Assembly: GCA_030425205.1 (NCBI GenBank)
Contig: JAUIAP010000001.1
Span: 186,001-250,000, forward strand
Direction of reading: 5' to 3'
Source of the DNA: Anaerolineae bacterium
GTDB lineage: Bacteria > Chloroflexota > Anaerolineae > Promineifilales > Promineifilaceae
Length of the DNA: 64,000 nucleotides
Numbering within the stretch: position 1 is the first letter of the stretch; each line of letters begins with the position of its first letter. The position numbers and the translations under genes are program-made. Shown here piece by piece: positions 24,307 to 33,505 of the stretch. The notes under the pieces are model-generated. The model was given only the letters and a program-made list of their open reading frames with translations. It was not told where the DNA came from and searched no databases.

Positions 24307-27300
24307 ATGGAAAAAATTGCAATTGTCGGCCTCTCCTGTTTATTTCCTGATGCCGCGACACCTCAAGAATATTGGCAAAATCTGCTTGAGCAGAAAGATT
24401 CGCGTTCGGCTGCAACCGCCGCTCAAATGGGCGTAGATGCAGATATTTTCTTTGCGGAAAATAAGGGCGTTCAGGACAAGTATTACTGTCTGAACGGCGG
24501 CTACATTCGGGATTTCGAGTTTGATGGGGAGGGGTTTCGGGTATCGGCCGAAAAAATCCGCAACTTAGACAAACTCTTCCAATGGCCGCTGTACGTCGCC
24601 GCTGAAGCATTACACGATTACGGAATACGCAATACGGAATACGCAACGCCAACCCCCGAACTAGAACGCTGTGGGATCGTACTGGGTAATCTTTCGTTTC
24701 CAACGCAGAAATCTCATGGGCTGTTTGAGTCGATCTATCGTAATGCGTTGGAAGGGGCATTTGAGGAACTTCTGGACGGCAACGAACTGCCGCTGGTCGC
24801 GCTTGACTCGCAAGAAGTTGATCCCGACAATTTGAAAGTTGCGGGTTATCCAGCGACGTTTGTGGCGGAGGCGTTGGGACTGGGCGGGACAAATTTCGCG
24901 CTCGATGCAGCGTGTGCATCTTCGTTGTATGCGGTAAAGTTGGCTAGTCAATATCTGCTTTCGGGCAAGGCTGATTTGATGCTGGCGGGGGCTGTCAGTC
25001 GCGCAGATCCCTTTTTCATCAACATGGGATTCTCGATTTTCCGTGCTTATCCAGAGGGTGAAGCGGGGAGTCAGCCGCTCAATCAGGGGTCGGGTGGCCT
25101 GTATGCGGGAGAGGGCGCAGGGATGTTCGTGCTGAAACGGCACAGCGACGCAGTGCGCGATGGCGACAAAATTTATGCCGTGATCAGCGGTGTGGGTCTA
25201 TCAAATGACGGCAAGGGCAAATTCTTGTTGCAACCCAATCCGAAGGGGCAGGTGTTGGCGTTTGAACGTGCCTATGCGGAGGCAGACCTGAATCCAGCGC
25301 AAATCGATTATGTCGAGTGCCACGCGACGGGAACGCCCGTTGGCGACATTACTGAACTCAATTCGATGGAAGCATTTTATGGCAAATACAGCGATGAAAT
25401 GCCGCTGATTGGATCGGCAAAATCGAACTTTGGGCATTTGTTGACGGCGGCAGGCATGGCGGGGATGACAAAGGTTATTTTGGGCATGGCCCAAAATCAG
25501 ATTCCCGCGACGATCAATTTGACAGAACCGTTAGAGAGCAAAGAGGGAACGGTCGGCTCAGAGCAAATCGTACAACAGACAATCAAGTGGCCGCGCAAAA
25601 ATGAGGTAGATCGCGCTGCCGTGAGCGCATTTGGCTTCGGCGGCACAAACGCCCATCTTATCCTCGAACAAACTGCACCACGCACCACGCACCACGCACC
25701 ACGCACCACGCAATCGCAAAAGATGGCAATCGTCGGCATGGACGCGTTCTTCGGAAGTGCGGACGGATTGGCGGCTTTCGGCCGAAAAATCCACAACAAC
25801 GAACAAGATTTCAGACCTATCCCAAAAGGTCGCTGGCAAGGCATCGAAAACGAACCTGCTATTTTGCGTGAACACGGTTTTGCAGACGGCACTGCCCCCG
25901 ATGGCGCATACATCACCGATTTTGACATGGACTTTTTCCATTACAAAATCCCCGCGAACAACGACACGCCGATTCCGCAGCAGCTTTTGATTTTGAAGGT
26001 GGCAGATCGGGCGTTAAAGGATGCAGGCATTGCGGAAGGGTCAAACGTCGCAGTGATTATCGGGATGAGCGCGGAGTTGGCGTTGCATCGCTTTCGAGGG
26101 CGCGTCGATTTGACGTGGCAAATCCGCGAGAGCTTGGCACAGAGCGGAATTGATCTCACAGCAGAACAGGAGATGCAGCTTGAGGCGATTGCCAAGCAAG
26201 CGATGCACGAACCCGCGCAGATCAATCAGTACGTCAGCTTTATCGGCAACATCATGGCGAGTCGCATTTCGGCATTATGGGATTTTTCGGGGCCGAGTTT
26301 TACATTATCGGCCGAAGAAAACGCCACCTTCAAAGCACTCGAAGTCGCCCAAACATTTTTGGCGGCGGGCGAAGTCGATGCGGTTGTCGTTGGGGCAGTC
26401 GATTTTGCAGGCGGGCTAGAAAATGTTTTACTGCGAAATCAGCAGAATCCCGTCAACGATGGCGCGGCGACGCTGAGCTTCGACGCAAAGGCGAGCGGCT
26501 GGCAGGTTGGTGAAGGGGCGGGCTGCATCGTGCTAAAACGAGAGACAGATGCGGCCGATGATCGCGTCTATGCGACGATTGACGCGGTGAGCATCGTTGC
26601 AGGAACGGATGGGAAGACGGCTGCCGATGGGGTGGTTGAAAGCTGTCAGTCGGCATTTGCAGAGAAGGGGATCGCGCCAACGGATGTTGGATATTTGGAA
26701 GTGCATGGGAGCGGATTTGCGGCGGAGGATGCGGCGGAAGTGGCAGGATTGACGCAAGTGTATGGGAAATCTGAAAAGCCAACGACCGCGATTGGTAGCG
26801 TGAAGGCGAATTACGGGCATACATTTGCCGCATCAGGGGTTGCAAGTCTAATCAAGACGGCTCACGCACTACATCATCGCTACATTCCACCTGTACCTAA
26901 TTGGCATAAGCCCAAACAGTTTTCAGCGTTCAAAGATTCACCATTTTACGTTGCGCCGTATGCTCAACCGTGGCTGTTGGAAAGCGGAAAAACGCAGCGC
27001 ATTGCGGCGGTCAACGGAATGGGCTCGGATGGGGCGTTTGTGCATATTCTCATGTCAGACAGTCGAGCTACCGCGCCTCACACGTCGGACAATCCATTAT
27101 TGACAGGCGCAGGCATTCAGCTATTTCCGTTGCGTGCGGAGAGTGAGGCTGGCTTGCAAGCACAATTGGCTCGCTTAGAAGACGCATTTGCTGAAAATGG
27201 TACGATCACATCAATTGCCAGTCGCAATTTTGCTGCATTCGAGCGGTCGAGTGGCGCGTATACGGTCGGATTAGTGGGCGAGAATTCGGCCGATATACTA

Positions 27301-30213
27301 CGCGAAATCAAACGTGCCAAAGCGGGTTTGCCACACGCATTTGCCACCAATACAGTTTGGAAAACGCCCAACGGCAGCTACTTTACGCCAAAGCCATTGC
27401 GCGGCGATGTGACCTTTGTCTATCCGGGTGCGTTTAGTGCGTATGCAGGGCTTGGGCGCAATCTGTTCCAACTGTTTCCAGAGCTACATGCGGAGTTTGC
27501 GGAGGTGGTGGAGAAATCGGCCGAACTTGTCGGCACGGAGCGTCTCTACCCACGCAGCATGGAGAGCTGGAACGACATGCAGCACGCGCTCTACATGCTG
27601 CAACTGATGGAAGATGCGATCACCATGCTGCAAACGGGCGCGACCTATTCAACGTTGATCACAAAGGTGGTGCGCGATAAGTTTGGGATTCAGCCAAAGG
27701 CAGCATTAGGCTATAGCTTGGGCGTTTTGACGATGCTCTATTCGACAGGCATCTGGTCAGTTGCAGACAACGCGAGTGATAGATTACAAGCATCCCCTAT
27801 TTTTAAACGGCGTTTGTCGGGTGCGCTGGAAGCCGTGCGTGAATACTGGGATTTACCGGCCGACACAAAAGAGCCGATCTGGAGCATCTTTATGCTCAAG
27901 GCGAATGCGGAGCAGGTTCGCACGGCCATCGCCGACTCAGATCGCGTTTTTCTGACGCATATCAACACAGAAAATGAAGTCGTCATTGGCGGTGAACCGA
28001 CAGCTTGCAAGGCAATCATCGCCGAACTTGGCTGTGATTCTGTGCAATCGCCCTACAATCATGTCATTCACTGCCCACCCGCTGAGATAGAGTACGACGC
28101 GCTGTTTGCCATCAACCAAATGGCGATCAGTGAACAACCAGAGATCAGATTGTACTTTGACGAACATGGCGCACAGCGTGATTTGACGACGCAGAGTGCT
28201 GCAAAACGCATCACCGATGTGACGACGCAGCAGGTCAATTTCCCTGCGCTTGTGCAAGCCGCACACGATGATGGCTCACGGATTTTTGTCGAATTGGGAC
28301 CACGCAGCGCGTGTACATGGTGGATTCGAGACATTTTACAGGGTCAGGAATTTCTTGCGGTTGGCGTGAATCGTCGCAGCAAAGATGATAGAACAGGGTT
28401 GGTGTTGGCGTTGGCACAGTTGGTGAGTCATGGGGTTTCGGCCGATCTCTCATCCCTCTACGCCCCCCTCCCCGCGACTAAAACAAAGGCGAAATCGCTC
28501 ATCCGCACCGTTTCCCTGCTCAACACGCCTATCCGCGAGGCAATTCTTACGCCTGAAAATCGTGCCAATTTCCAGAACATCAAGCTGAAGGCTGTCGCTG
28601 TTTCTGAACCTGCTACTATCATCCCGGTGCGGACACCGCTTCCATTGCCGCCCGTCACGTTGCCAAAATTGCCGCAACCAATCGAAATCATGCCAACGAA
28701 AATCGAATCCGCAATCCAATCTTCAAATGGTCACAGCAATGGCTATCACACTGAACCAGCGCAACACACTAACGACCAGCAACTAGCAACCAGCAACTTT
28801 CTTCTCGATCAGCTTGAGGCAATCGCGGCAAACAATGCGGCGGCGAATCGGGTACATGAGCAGTTTTTGCGGGAGCGCAGTGTCGGGATAGAGCGGATGG
28901 GCGCGTTGATTCGCGGAAAGGTCGTTGATGGCGAAGTTACTCGTGAAGAGCGTGTTGTTCGTGAAGAAAAAGCGTTGTCGCGGGAGATTCCGCCGCAAGA
29001 CCCGAATCGGCCGAATAACTACACCACCCCCGACCAAGTCATCTGGGATCGCGCCGATTTAGAACAGTACGCCAGCGGCAGCATCGTCCCCATGTTTGGC
29101 GAAGAGTACGCCGTTATCGACACCTATGGTCGCCGTGTACGCTTGCCGATGCCGCCCTATTTATTGGTGGATCGCGTCACAAAGCTGGATGCGAAAGTAC
29201 ATGAGTACAAGCCATCCACGATGACAACGGAGTATGACATTCCGTTTGACGCATGGTATAGCACCGACGGGCAAATCCCGTGGGCTGTCTCTGTTGAGTC
29301 AGGGCAATGTGACCTATTGCTGATCAGCTATATGGGCATTGACTTCCAAAATAAGGGGGAGCGTGTCTATCGACTTCTCGACTGCACGCTCACATTCTTG
29401 GACGATATGCCGATGGAAGGTCATACGCTGCGCTACGACATCAAGATCAATTCGTTCGCCCGCAACGGGGGCGCGCTGATCTTCTTCTTTGAATACAACT
29501 GCTTTGTTGGCGACAAAATGGTGTTGAAAATGCGCAACGGCTGTGCTGGCTTTTTCAGCGATGAAGAGCTGGCGGGCGGTAAGGGCATCATCCACACGCA
29601 AAAAGAGCTTGAAGCCAAACGCAACACGCCAAAACGCTATTTTGCCCCGCCGCTCACCTGCAATCGCAACCAATTTAGCCGCGCTGAACTGCTCGAATTG
29701 ACCGCTGGTAACATCGCCAGCGTCTTTGGCGCAGATTATGAGCAGAACGGCAAAAACCCGTCGCTGCATCTGCCGCTTGAAGAGATGATGATGATCGACG
29801 GGATCGCGGAAATCGACCCACAAGGGGGTGCATGGGGTCTTGGCCTGATCATCTCCGAAATCGACCTTGAACCAGATGATTGGTTCTTCCCGTGCCATTT
29901 CAAGGATGATGAGGTGATGGCGGGGTCGCTGGTCGCGGAAGGGTGTGGGCAGTTGCTCCAGTTCTATCTGCTCTATTTGGGAATGCAGGTTCATACCGAA
30001 GATGCACGTTTCCAGCCGATTCAAGGGCTGCCGCAAATCGTCCGCACGCGCAAGCAGATCATGGCGGAGAAAGGTAAACTCGTCTATCGGATGGAGATCA
30101 AGGATGTCGGGCTAGAGCCGCGTCCGTTTGCGATTGCAGATGTTGATATTATTTACAATGGGACAGTTGTGGTTGATTTTAAGGATTTGGGATTGCAGTT
30201 GAAGGAGAAATAA
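24307..30213 (+). CDS. pfaC: PfaC-like synthase subunit: KS-CLF-AT-DH-DH
   Basis: This 1968-residue partner of PfaA starts with a full KS (1-460; Cys203 in DAACASS, His339 in CHATGTPVGD, His377 in SNFGHLLTAAG). A chain-length-factor-like KS follows (473-900), whose cysteine position is Glu671 (SAEENAT). Next is an acyltransferase (1030-1390; VYPGAFSAYAGLG, GYSLG with Ser1137). Two FabA-type hot-dog dehydratases end it: DH1 (1590-1770; VESGQCDLLLISYMGIDFQNKGER) and DH2 (1790-1968; FFPCHFKDDEVMAGS with catalytic His1864). The AT within this chain, rather than as a separate PfaB, resembles myxobacterial Pfa3, but the C-terminal acyltransferase of that enzyme is absent. It probably builds and dehydrates the chain on PfaA's ACPs. 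Seven TCGGCCGA copies lie in the gene. Confidence 0.9.
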   Translation: MEKIAIVGLSCLFPDAATPQEYWQNLLEQKDSRSAATAAQMGVDADIFFAENKGVQDKYYCLNGGYIRDFEFDGEGFRVSAEKIRNLDKLFQWPLYVAAEALHDYGIRNTEYATPTPELERCGIVLGNLSFPTQKSHGLFESIYRNALEGAFEELLDGNELPLVALDSQEVDPDNLKVAGYPATFVAEALGLGGTNFALDAACASSLYAVKLASQYLLSGKADLMLAGAVSRADPFFINMGFSIFRAYPEGEAGSQPLNQGSGGLYAGEGAGMFVLKRHSDAVRDGDKIYAVISGVGLSNDGKGKFLLQPNPKGQVLAFERAYAEADLNPAQIDYVECHATGTPVGDITELNSMEAFYGKYSDEMPLIGSAKSNFGHLLTAAGMAGMTKVILGMAQNQIPATINLTEPLESKEGTVGSEQIVQQTIKWPRKNEVDRAAVSAFGFGGTNAHLILEQTAPRTTHHAPRTTQSQKMAIVGMDAFFGSADGLAAFGRKIHNNEQDFRPIPKGRWQGIENEPAILREHGFADGTAPDGAYITDFDMDFFHYKIPANNDTPIPQQLLILKVADRALKDAGIAEGSNVAVIIGMSAELALHRFRGRVDLTWQIRESLAQSGIDLTAEQEMQLEAIAKQAMHEPAQINQYVSFIGNIMASRISALWDFSGPSFTLSAEENATFKALEVAQTFLAAGEVDAVVVGAVDFAGGLENVLLRNQQNPVNDGAATLSFDAKASGWQVGEGAGCIVLKRETDAADDRVYATIDAVSIVAGTDGKTAADGVVESCQSAFAEKGIAPTDVGYLEVHGSGFAAEDAAEVAGLTQVYGKSEKPTTAIGSVKANYGHTFAASGVASLIKTAHALHHRYIPPVPNWHKPKQFSAFKDSPFYVAPYAQPWLLESGKTQRIAAVNGMGSDGAFVHILMSDSRATAPHTSDNPLLTGAGIQLFPLRAESEAGLQAQLARLEDAFAENGTITSIASRNFAAFERSSGAYTVGLVGENSADILREIKRAKAGLPHAFATNTVWKTPNGSYFTPKPLRGDVTFVYPGAFSAYAGLGRNLFQLFPELHAEFAEVVEKSAELVGTERLYPRSMESWNDMQHALYMLQLMEDAITMLQTGATYSTLITKVVRDKFGIQPKAALGYSLGVLTMLYSTGIWSVADNASDRLQASPIFKRRLSGALEAVREYWDLPADTKEPIWSIFMLKANAEQVRTAIADSDRVFLTHINTENEVVIGGEPTACKAIIAELGCDSVQSPYNHVIHCPPAEIEYDALFAINQMAISEQPEIRLYFDEHGAQRDLTTQSAAKRITDVTTQQVNFPALVQAAHDDGSRIFVELGPRSACTWWIRDILQGQEFLAVGVNRRSKDDRTGLVLALAQLVSHGVSADLSSLYAPLPATKTKAKSLIRTVSLLNTPIREAILTPENRANFQNIKLKAVAVSEPATIIPVRTPLPLPPVTLPKLPQPIEIMPTKIESAIQSSNGHSNGYHTEPAQHTNDQQLATSNFLLDQLEAIAANNAAANRVHEQFLRERSVGIERMGALIRGKVVDGEVTREERVVREEKALSREIPPQDPNRPNNYTTPDQVIWDRADLEQYASGSIVPMFGEEYAVIDTYGRRVRLPMPPYLLVDRVTKLDAKVHEYKPSTMTTEYDIPFDAWYSTDGQIPWAVSVESGQCDLLLISYMGIDFQNKGERVYRLLDCTLTFLDDMPMEGHTLRYDIKINSFARNGGALIFFFEYNCFVGDKMVLKMRNGCAGFFSDEELAGGKGIIHTQKELEAKRNTPKRYFAPPLTCNRNQFSRAELLELTAGNIASVFGADYEQNGKNPSLHLPLEEMMMIDGIAEIDPQGGAWGLGLIISEIDLEPDDWFFPCHFKDDEVMAGSLVAEGCGQLLQFYLLYLGMQVHTEDARFQPIQGLPQIVRTRKQIMAEKGKLVYRMEIKDVGLEPRPFAIADVDIIYNGTVVVDFKDLGLQLKEK
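24620..24650. repeat. Heptanucleotide repeat (AATACGC/G type) in pfaC KS
   Basis: About four 7-bp units (GAATACGCAATACG...) are translated as YGIRNTEYAT in a surface loop of the first KS. Confidence 0.6.
25674..25712. repeat. Heptanucleotide repeat (GCACCAC) between KS and CLF
   Basis: Five near-perfect GCACCAC units are translated as APRTTHHAPRTT in the linker joining KS to CLF. This is the best-preserved 7-bp array of the window. Confidence 0.8.
28760..28798. repeat. Heptanucleotide repeat (CCAGCAA type) in pfaC linker
   Basis: About five degenerate units (CCAGCAA, CTAGCAA, CCAGCAA) sit in the AT-to-DH linker, read as NDQQLATSN. Confidence 0.6.
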
Positions 30214-30306
30214 CGCGCTGCGTCCTTGCGGATCGGCCGATGATCCTTATGCACTGAACCGTAATCAGTGAACAGTTAAAAGAAAACAAGATAAGGGTTT
30301 GATGAA

Positions 30307-30960
30307 ATGTCAAAATTCAAGATAGGTGATTCTGTTCGCTTTGGGCATGACGCAAAAGACCCCGATTCGGGGATTGATATAAGTGATTGGCAAGGTCGCA
30401 TCCAAAAGATTGAGAAGGAGAGCGCATTAATTGATCTCGACGGTGTTACGTTGCGATCAATTCCCGAACAGTACATCATTGATTGTGAAGAAGGGGGTTA
30501 CGGATGGTCAGAGTATTATTATCCGCTGGACGAGTTGGAATCGGCCGAACCACGCGACACGCTGGAAGAACGAGAGGAGATATTAAACGAAATCTCCCAT
30601 CAGTTTCGTTGGGCGCACTTGGAAAAAGAAGGACAAAACATTACCGCCATCGTTGGTGACAGCGATGACTATGGTTGGGATGTATTTGAGAAATGGGAAA
30701 ACCACTTCAATGAAAAGTTGTCCTTCCCGTTTCGTGCCGAGATCAATGAGTGGGATAGTCACAGCAGTCATGTCAAAATAGGTGATACAGTCAAAGTAAC
30801 AGGCATTCATGAAATAGACGAACATTACGGTGTGTTAGTTGATTGCAAATTTCGCTACAGTAAATTGATATTACCACTCTGCGATTTGGATGTGGTCGAT
30901 AAAAAGTCGCCACAGTATGATTTGGTTAAGTTATATGCTGTTTGGTTTGCGAATCGGTAG
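30307..30960 (+). CDS. Hypothetical acidic protein, SH3-like repeats
   Basis: This 217-residue acidic protein begins KFKIGDSVRFGHDAKDPDSGIDISDWQGRI and continues IDLDGVTLRSIPEQYI. It resembles a family found in cyanobacteria and other bacteria that is often labelled 'calcium-binding', with small KOW/SH3-like barrels. A second similar barrel near the end reads VKIGDTVKVTGIHEIDEHYGVLVDC. There is no signal, membrane segment or catalytic motif. AAGGG stands about nine bases before the ATG. It lies between pfaC and pfaD, where no related function is known, and is more AT-rich than pfaC, so it may be a later arrival. It does contain one TCGGCCGA (30541-30548). Confidence 0.6.
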   Translation: MSKFKIGDSVRFGHDAKDPDSGIDISDWQGRIQKIEKESALIDLDGVTLRSIPEQYIIDCEEGGYGWSEYYYPLDELESAEPRDTLEEREEILNEISHQFRWAHLEKEGQNITAIVGDSDDYGWDVFEKWENHFNEKLSFPFRAEINEWDSHSSHVKIGDTVKVTGIHEIDEHYGVLVDCKFRYSKLILPLCDLDVVDKKSPQYDLVKLYAVWFANR

Positions 30961-30974
30961 ACGCTACGAACTAT

Positions 30975-31000
30975 GTATCGGGATTTTGAAATCCCGATAC
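30975..31000. repeat. Perfect 26-bp palindrome (GTATCGGGATTT arms)
   Basis: A 12-bp perfect stem, GTATCGGGATTT / AAATCCCGATAC, with a TG loop. It resembles the GTTTCGGGAA palindromes of pfaA and 60365-60433 in size and core (CGGGA...TCCCG). It ends about 15 bases before the -10 box of the next gene. Confidence 0.7.
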
Positions 31001-31014
31001 GTTCTTCCAAATGC

Positions 31015-31020
31015 TATAAT
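31015..31020 (+). promoter_or_regulatory. Predicted -10 box (TATAAT), near-leaderless
   Basis: A consensus TATAAT ends six bases before the ATG at 31027, so transcription would start at or very near the start codon. No good -35 is seen. The hairpin just upstream occupies that position. Confidence 0.5.
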
Positions 31021-31026
31021 TGAAAC

Positions 31027-31485
31027 ATGACTCAAGCACAATCAACACCAACGAATCAACAGCATGTGTGGCTGCAATCTGGGCTATGGTTGCGGCAAAG
31101 CGATAAGGATCAATCAGGACGCGCTTATGCAACACAGCGTGAGGCAATCAGGGCGGCTCAAGAAGAATTAATCAGACGCGGCGGTGGACAGATCACGATT
31201 GATGTCCCATCAGCAGCGGGGCTTGCAAAGAGCAATGAGGCGCGGACGCTTAATCTACCTGATATTATGAGCCAAACGGGCGCGGTACAGATCAAAATGG
31301 TTCAAGGTGTACCAGTTTTTCGGGCTGCGTCAGTTGTTCAAGAGCGTATTGAGGATTTACTGTTTAAGCAACGTGAAGAAGGTTTAACACCTGAAGAGAA
31401 AAGAGAACTCGATCAATTCGAGGATGTTGACCATTACTTCACACGTTTGAACTTACTTATCCAAAACATGCATTCGACTGATTGA
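31027..31485 (+). CDS. DUF2188-like small protein, partner of HNH gene
   Basis: This is a 152-residue protein. Residues about 25-60 (GRAYATQREAIRAAQEELIRRGGGQITI) look like the DUF2188 type, a small fold found in many short bacterial proteins of unknown role. The C-terminal half (VVQERIEDLLFKQREEGLTPEEKRELDQFEDVDHYFTRLN) is helical and charged. The HNH gene starts at once after its stop, so the two form a tight pair with their own -10 box. A two-gene module with a small partner plus a nuclease-like protein could be a toxin-antitoxin or defence pair, but that is inference only. It has no TCGGCCGA copy. Confidence 0.6.
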   Translation: MTQAQSTPTNQQHVWLQSGLWLRQSDKDQSGRAYATQREAIRAAQEELIRRGGGQITIDVPSAAGLAKSNEARTLNLPDIMSQTGAVQIKMVQGVPVFRAASVVQERIEDLLFKQREEGLTPEEKRELDQFEDVDHYFTRLNLLIQNMHSTD

Positions 31486-31487
31486 TT

Positions 31488-31928
31488 GTGGCAAGAAGAA
31501 AAATCCCCTCTCATGTACAACAGCAAGTACGTGAACGTGCTGATTATTTGTGCGAATACTGTCACAAAAATGAATGGTATCAACACGTTACATTCCAGAT
31601 GCAGCACGTATTTCCGCTTAGCTTAGGCGGGGAGGATTCGTTAGATAATTTGGCTCTCGCTTGTTTCATTTGCAACAATGGTTTAAGCAACTATCTGTCT
31701 GGGTTCGATTCAACAACTGGTGAAATAGTTCCCCTTTTTAATCCGAGAGAACAAAAGTGGCAGGAACATTTTATCTGGTCATCTGATGGATTATTCTTGC
31801 TTGGATTAACTCCTACTGGACGCGCTACAATAGAAATTATTGACATTAACCGAGAACGAACGCTTCGCATTCGTCGAGATGAAATTCTGCTGGATCGGCA
31901 TCCACCTAAAACCGACCCACGCTTATAA
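31488..31928 (+). CDS. HNH endonuclease family protein
   Basis: This protein of about 146 residues has an HNH nuclease domain: IPSHVQQQVRERADYLCEYCH, then MQHVFPLSLGGEDSLDNLALACFICN. It carries the two CxxC zinc pairs (CEYC and CFIC), the HV-P catalytic histidine region and the N of DNLALAC. HNH domains cut DNA using one metal. After it comes a beta-rich tail, GEIVPLFNPREQKWQEHF, seen in many small HNH proteins of cyanobacteria and Chloroflexota. Start choice: GTG at 31488, two bases after the partner's stop; a TTG at 31482 would overlap it. It lies 16 bases before pfaD, splitting it from pfaA/pfaC. Confidence 0.8.
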   Translation: MARRKIPSHVQQQVRERADYLCEYCHKNEWYQHVTFQMQHVFPLSLGGEDSLDNLALACFICNNGLSNYLSGFDSTTGEIVPLFNPREQKWQEHFIWSSDGLFLLGLTPTGRATIEIIDINRERTLRIRRDEILLDRHPPKTDPRL

Positions 31929-31944
31929 AATTTGGGAAGAGAAA

Positions 31945-33453
31945 ATGGTAAAAACAGCAACGAGAACAGAATCGGCCGAAAACCTCATAACTGCCCTCAG
32001 CAACCTCGACCAACCCGTTGAGATCAGCACACCCGACGGCTACACCGTCACCATCCCTGCCGTCCCGCTCGAACGCTTGGGCGATCCAACATTTTTGGAG
32101 GATCATGGCGTGGAATTTGCTTACAAAACGGGCGCGATGGCGAACGGAATCGCATCGGAAGAGCTAGTGATTGCGATGGGCAAGGCGGGGCTGCTCGGCT
32201 CATTTGGCGCGGCGGGATTGGTTCCAGCACGGGTCAAAAGCGCGATTGAGCGCATTCAATCTGAGTTGCCAAACGGCCCCTACTGCTTCAATCTGATTCA
32301 CAGCCCCAGTGAGGAAAATCTGGAGCGCAGCGCGGTCGAGATGTTTTTGACCTATGGCGTGCGAACGGTCGAAGCGTCAGCATTTTTGCGCTTAACTCCG
32401 CATATCGTGCGCTATCGTGCGGCGGGATTGAGTCTTGATGAAAACGGCGAAGTCGTCATCGGCAATAAGGTGATCGCCAAAATTTCACGGCGCGAAGTGG
32501 CGACCAAATTTATGGAACCTGCACCAGAGAAAATGCTCAATGAGTTGGTAGCAAAAGGATTTATCACGCCACAACAGGCGGAGCTAGCGCAGCGCGTCCC
32601 GATGGCGGACGACATCACCTGTGAGGCAGATTCGGGTGGTCACACAGACAATCGGCCGCTCGTCTGCCTTCTCCCATCCATGATCGCGCTACGCGACGAA
32701 ATCCAAGCGAAATACAACTACAAGCAACAAATCCGTGTCGGCGCGGCGGGTGGCATCAGCACGCCTGAATCGGCGTTGGGTGCGTTTATGATGGGCGCGG
32801 CATATATCGTGACAGGTTCCGTCAATCAGGCGTGCATTGAGGCAGGCGCATCTGACCATACAAAGAAGCTGCTCGCACAGGCGGATATGGCAGACGTGAT
32901 TATGGCTCCAGCGGCCGATATGTTTGAAATGGGGGTCGAGTTGCAGGTGTTGAAGCGCGGGACGTTGTTTGGCGTGCGGGCTCGGAAGTTGTATGAAATT
33001 TATCGCAACTATGACAGCATTGATGATATTCCCGCCGACGAGCGTTTGAAGTTGGAAAAAACGGTTTTTCGCGCATCACTTGAAGATATTTGGGCGGGTT
33101 GCGTCTCGTTTTTCAATGAACGCGATCCAAAGCAGTTGCAACGGGCGCAAGGCAATCCGAAGCGTAAGATGGCATTGATCTTCCGCTGGTATTTGGGGCT
33201 TTCATCGCGCTGGTCAAACTCGGGCGAGAAAGGACGCGAGATCGACTATCAGATTTGGTGTGGTCCTGCGATGGGTGCGTTTAACGACTGGGCGCGTGGC
33301 AGCTATTTGGAGTATCCTGAAAACCGCAACGTTGTTGAGGTGGGAACGCAGATTATGTCGGGCGCGGCGTATTTAATGCGGGTGCAGAATATGAAGATGC
33401 AGGGGGTTGCTGTGCCGAATGACCTGTGGCATCGGCCGATTACTCCTCTGTAG
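31945..33453 (+). CDS. pfaD: PfaD-like FMN-dependent enoyl reductase
   Basis: This 502-residue TIM-barrel flavoprotein is of the PfaD / 2-nitropropane-dioxygenase type. It has GLLGSFGAAGLVPARV near residue 90, ADDITCEADSGGHTDNRPL near 225, RVGAAGGISTPESALGAFMMGAAYIVTGSVNQ (FMN phosphate site) and a C-terminal DYQIWCGPAMGAFNDWARGSYL that is diagnostic of PfaD. In Pfa systems this trans-acting subunit reduces enoyl intermediates. The frame is open upstream into the HNH gene, but the ATG at 31945 has GGAAG about six bases ahead and begins the conserved sequence. It ends with a strong terminator at 33506. It is separated from pfaC by 1.73 kb of unrelated genes. Confidence 0.92.
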   Translation: MVKTATRTESAENLITALSNLDQPVEISTPDGYTVTIPAVPLERLGDPTFLEDHGVEFAYKTGAMANGIASEELVIAMGKAGLLGSFGAAGLVPARVKSAIERIQSELPNGPYCFNLIHSPSEENLERSAVEMFLTYGVRTVEASAFLRLTPHIVRYRAAGLSLDENGEVVIGNKVIAKISRREVATKFMEPAPEKMLNELVAKGFITPQQAELAQRVPMADDITCEADSGGHTDNRPLVCLLPSMIALRDEIQAKYNYKQQIRVGAAGGISTPESALGAFMMGAAYIVTGSVNQACIEAGASDHTKKLLAQADMADVIMAPAADMFEMGVELQVLKRGTLFGVRARKLYEIYRNYDSIDDIPADERLKLEKTVFRASLEDIWAGCVSFFNERDPKQLQRAQGNPKRKMALIFRWYLGLSSRWSNSGEKGREIDYQIWCGPAMGAFNDWARGSYLEYPENRNVVEVGTQIMSGAAYLMRVQNMKMQGVAVPNDLWHRPITPL

Positions 33454-33505
33454 CTCAGGATTAGTACGAGCGCGTTACAAATGACGCACACAGAAAAGTC
33501 ATGGA

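Noticed and set aside
16871..33453. Reading the cluster as heterocyst-glycolipid (Hgl) synthesis
   Set aside because: The full set here (KS-CLF-AT-DH-DH and PfaD-type ER) is Pfa-like, and no reductive-release domain or hgl neighbour is seen. KS phylogeny would decide.
33445..33505. tRNA-like beginning (TGTAGCTCAGGATTAG) at the end of pfaD
   Set aside because: The anticodon stem gives a 6- or 8-base loop and there is no T-arm. It overlaps the pfaD stop and runs into the terminator.
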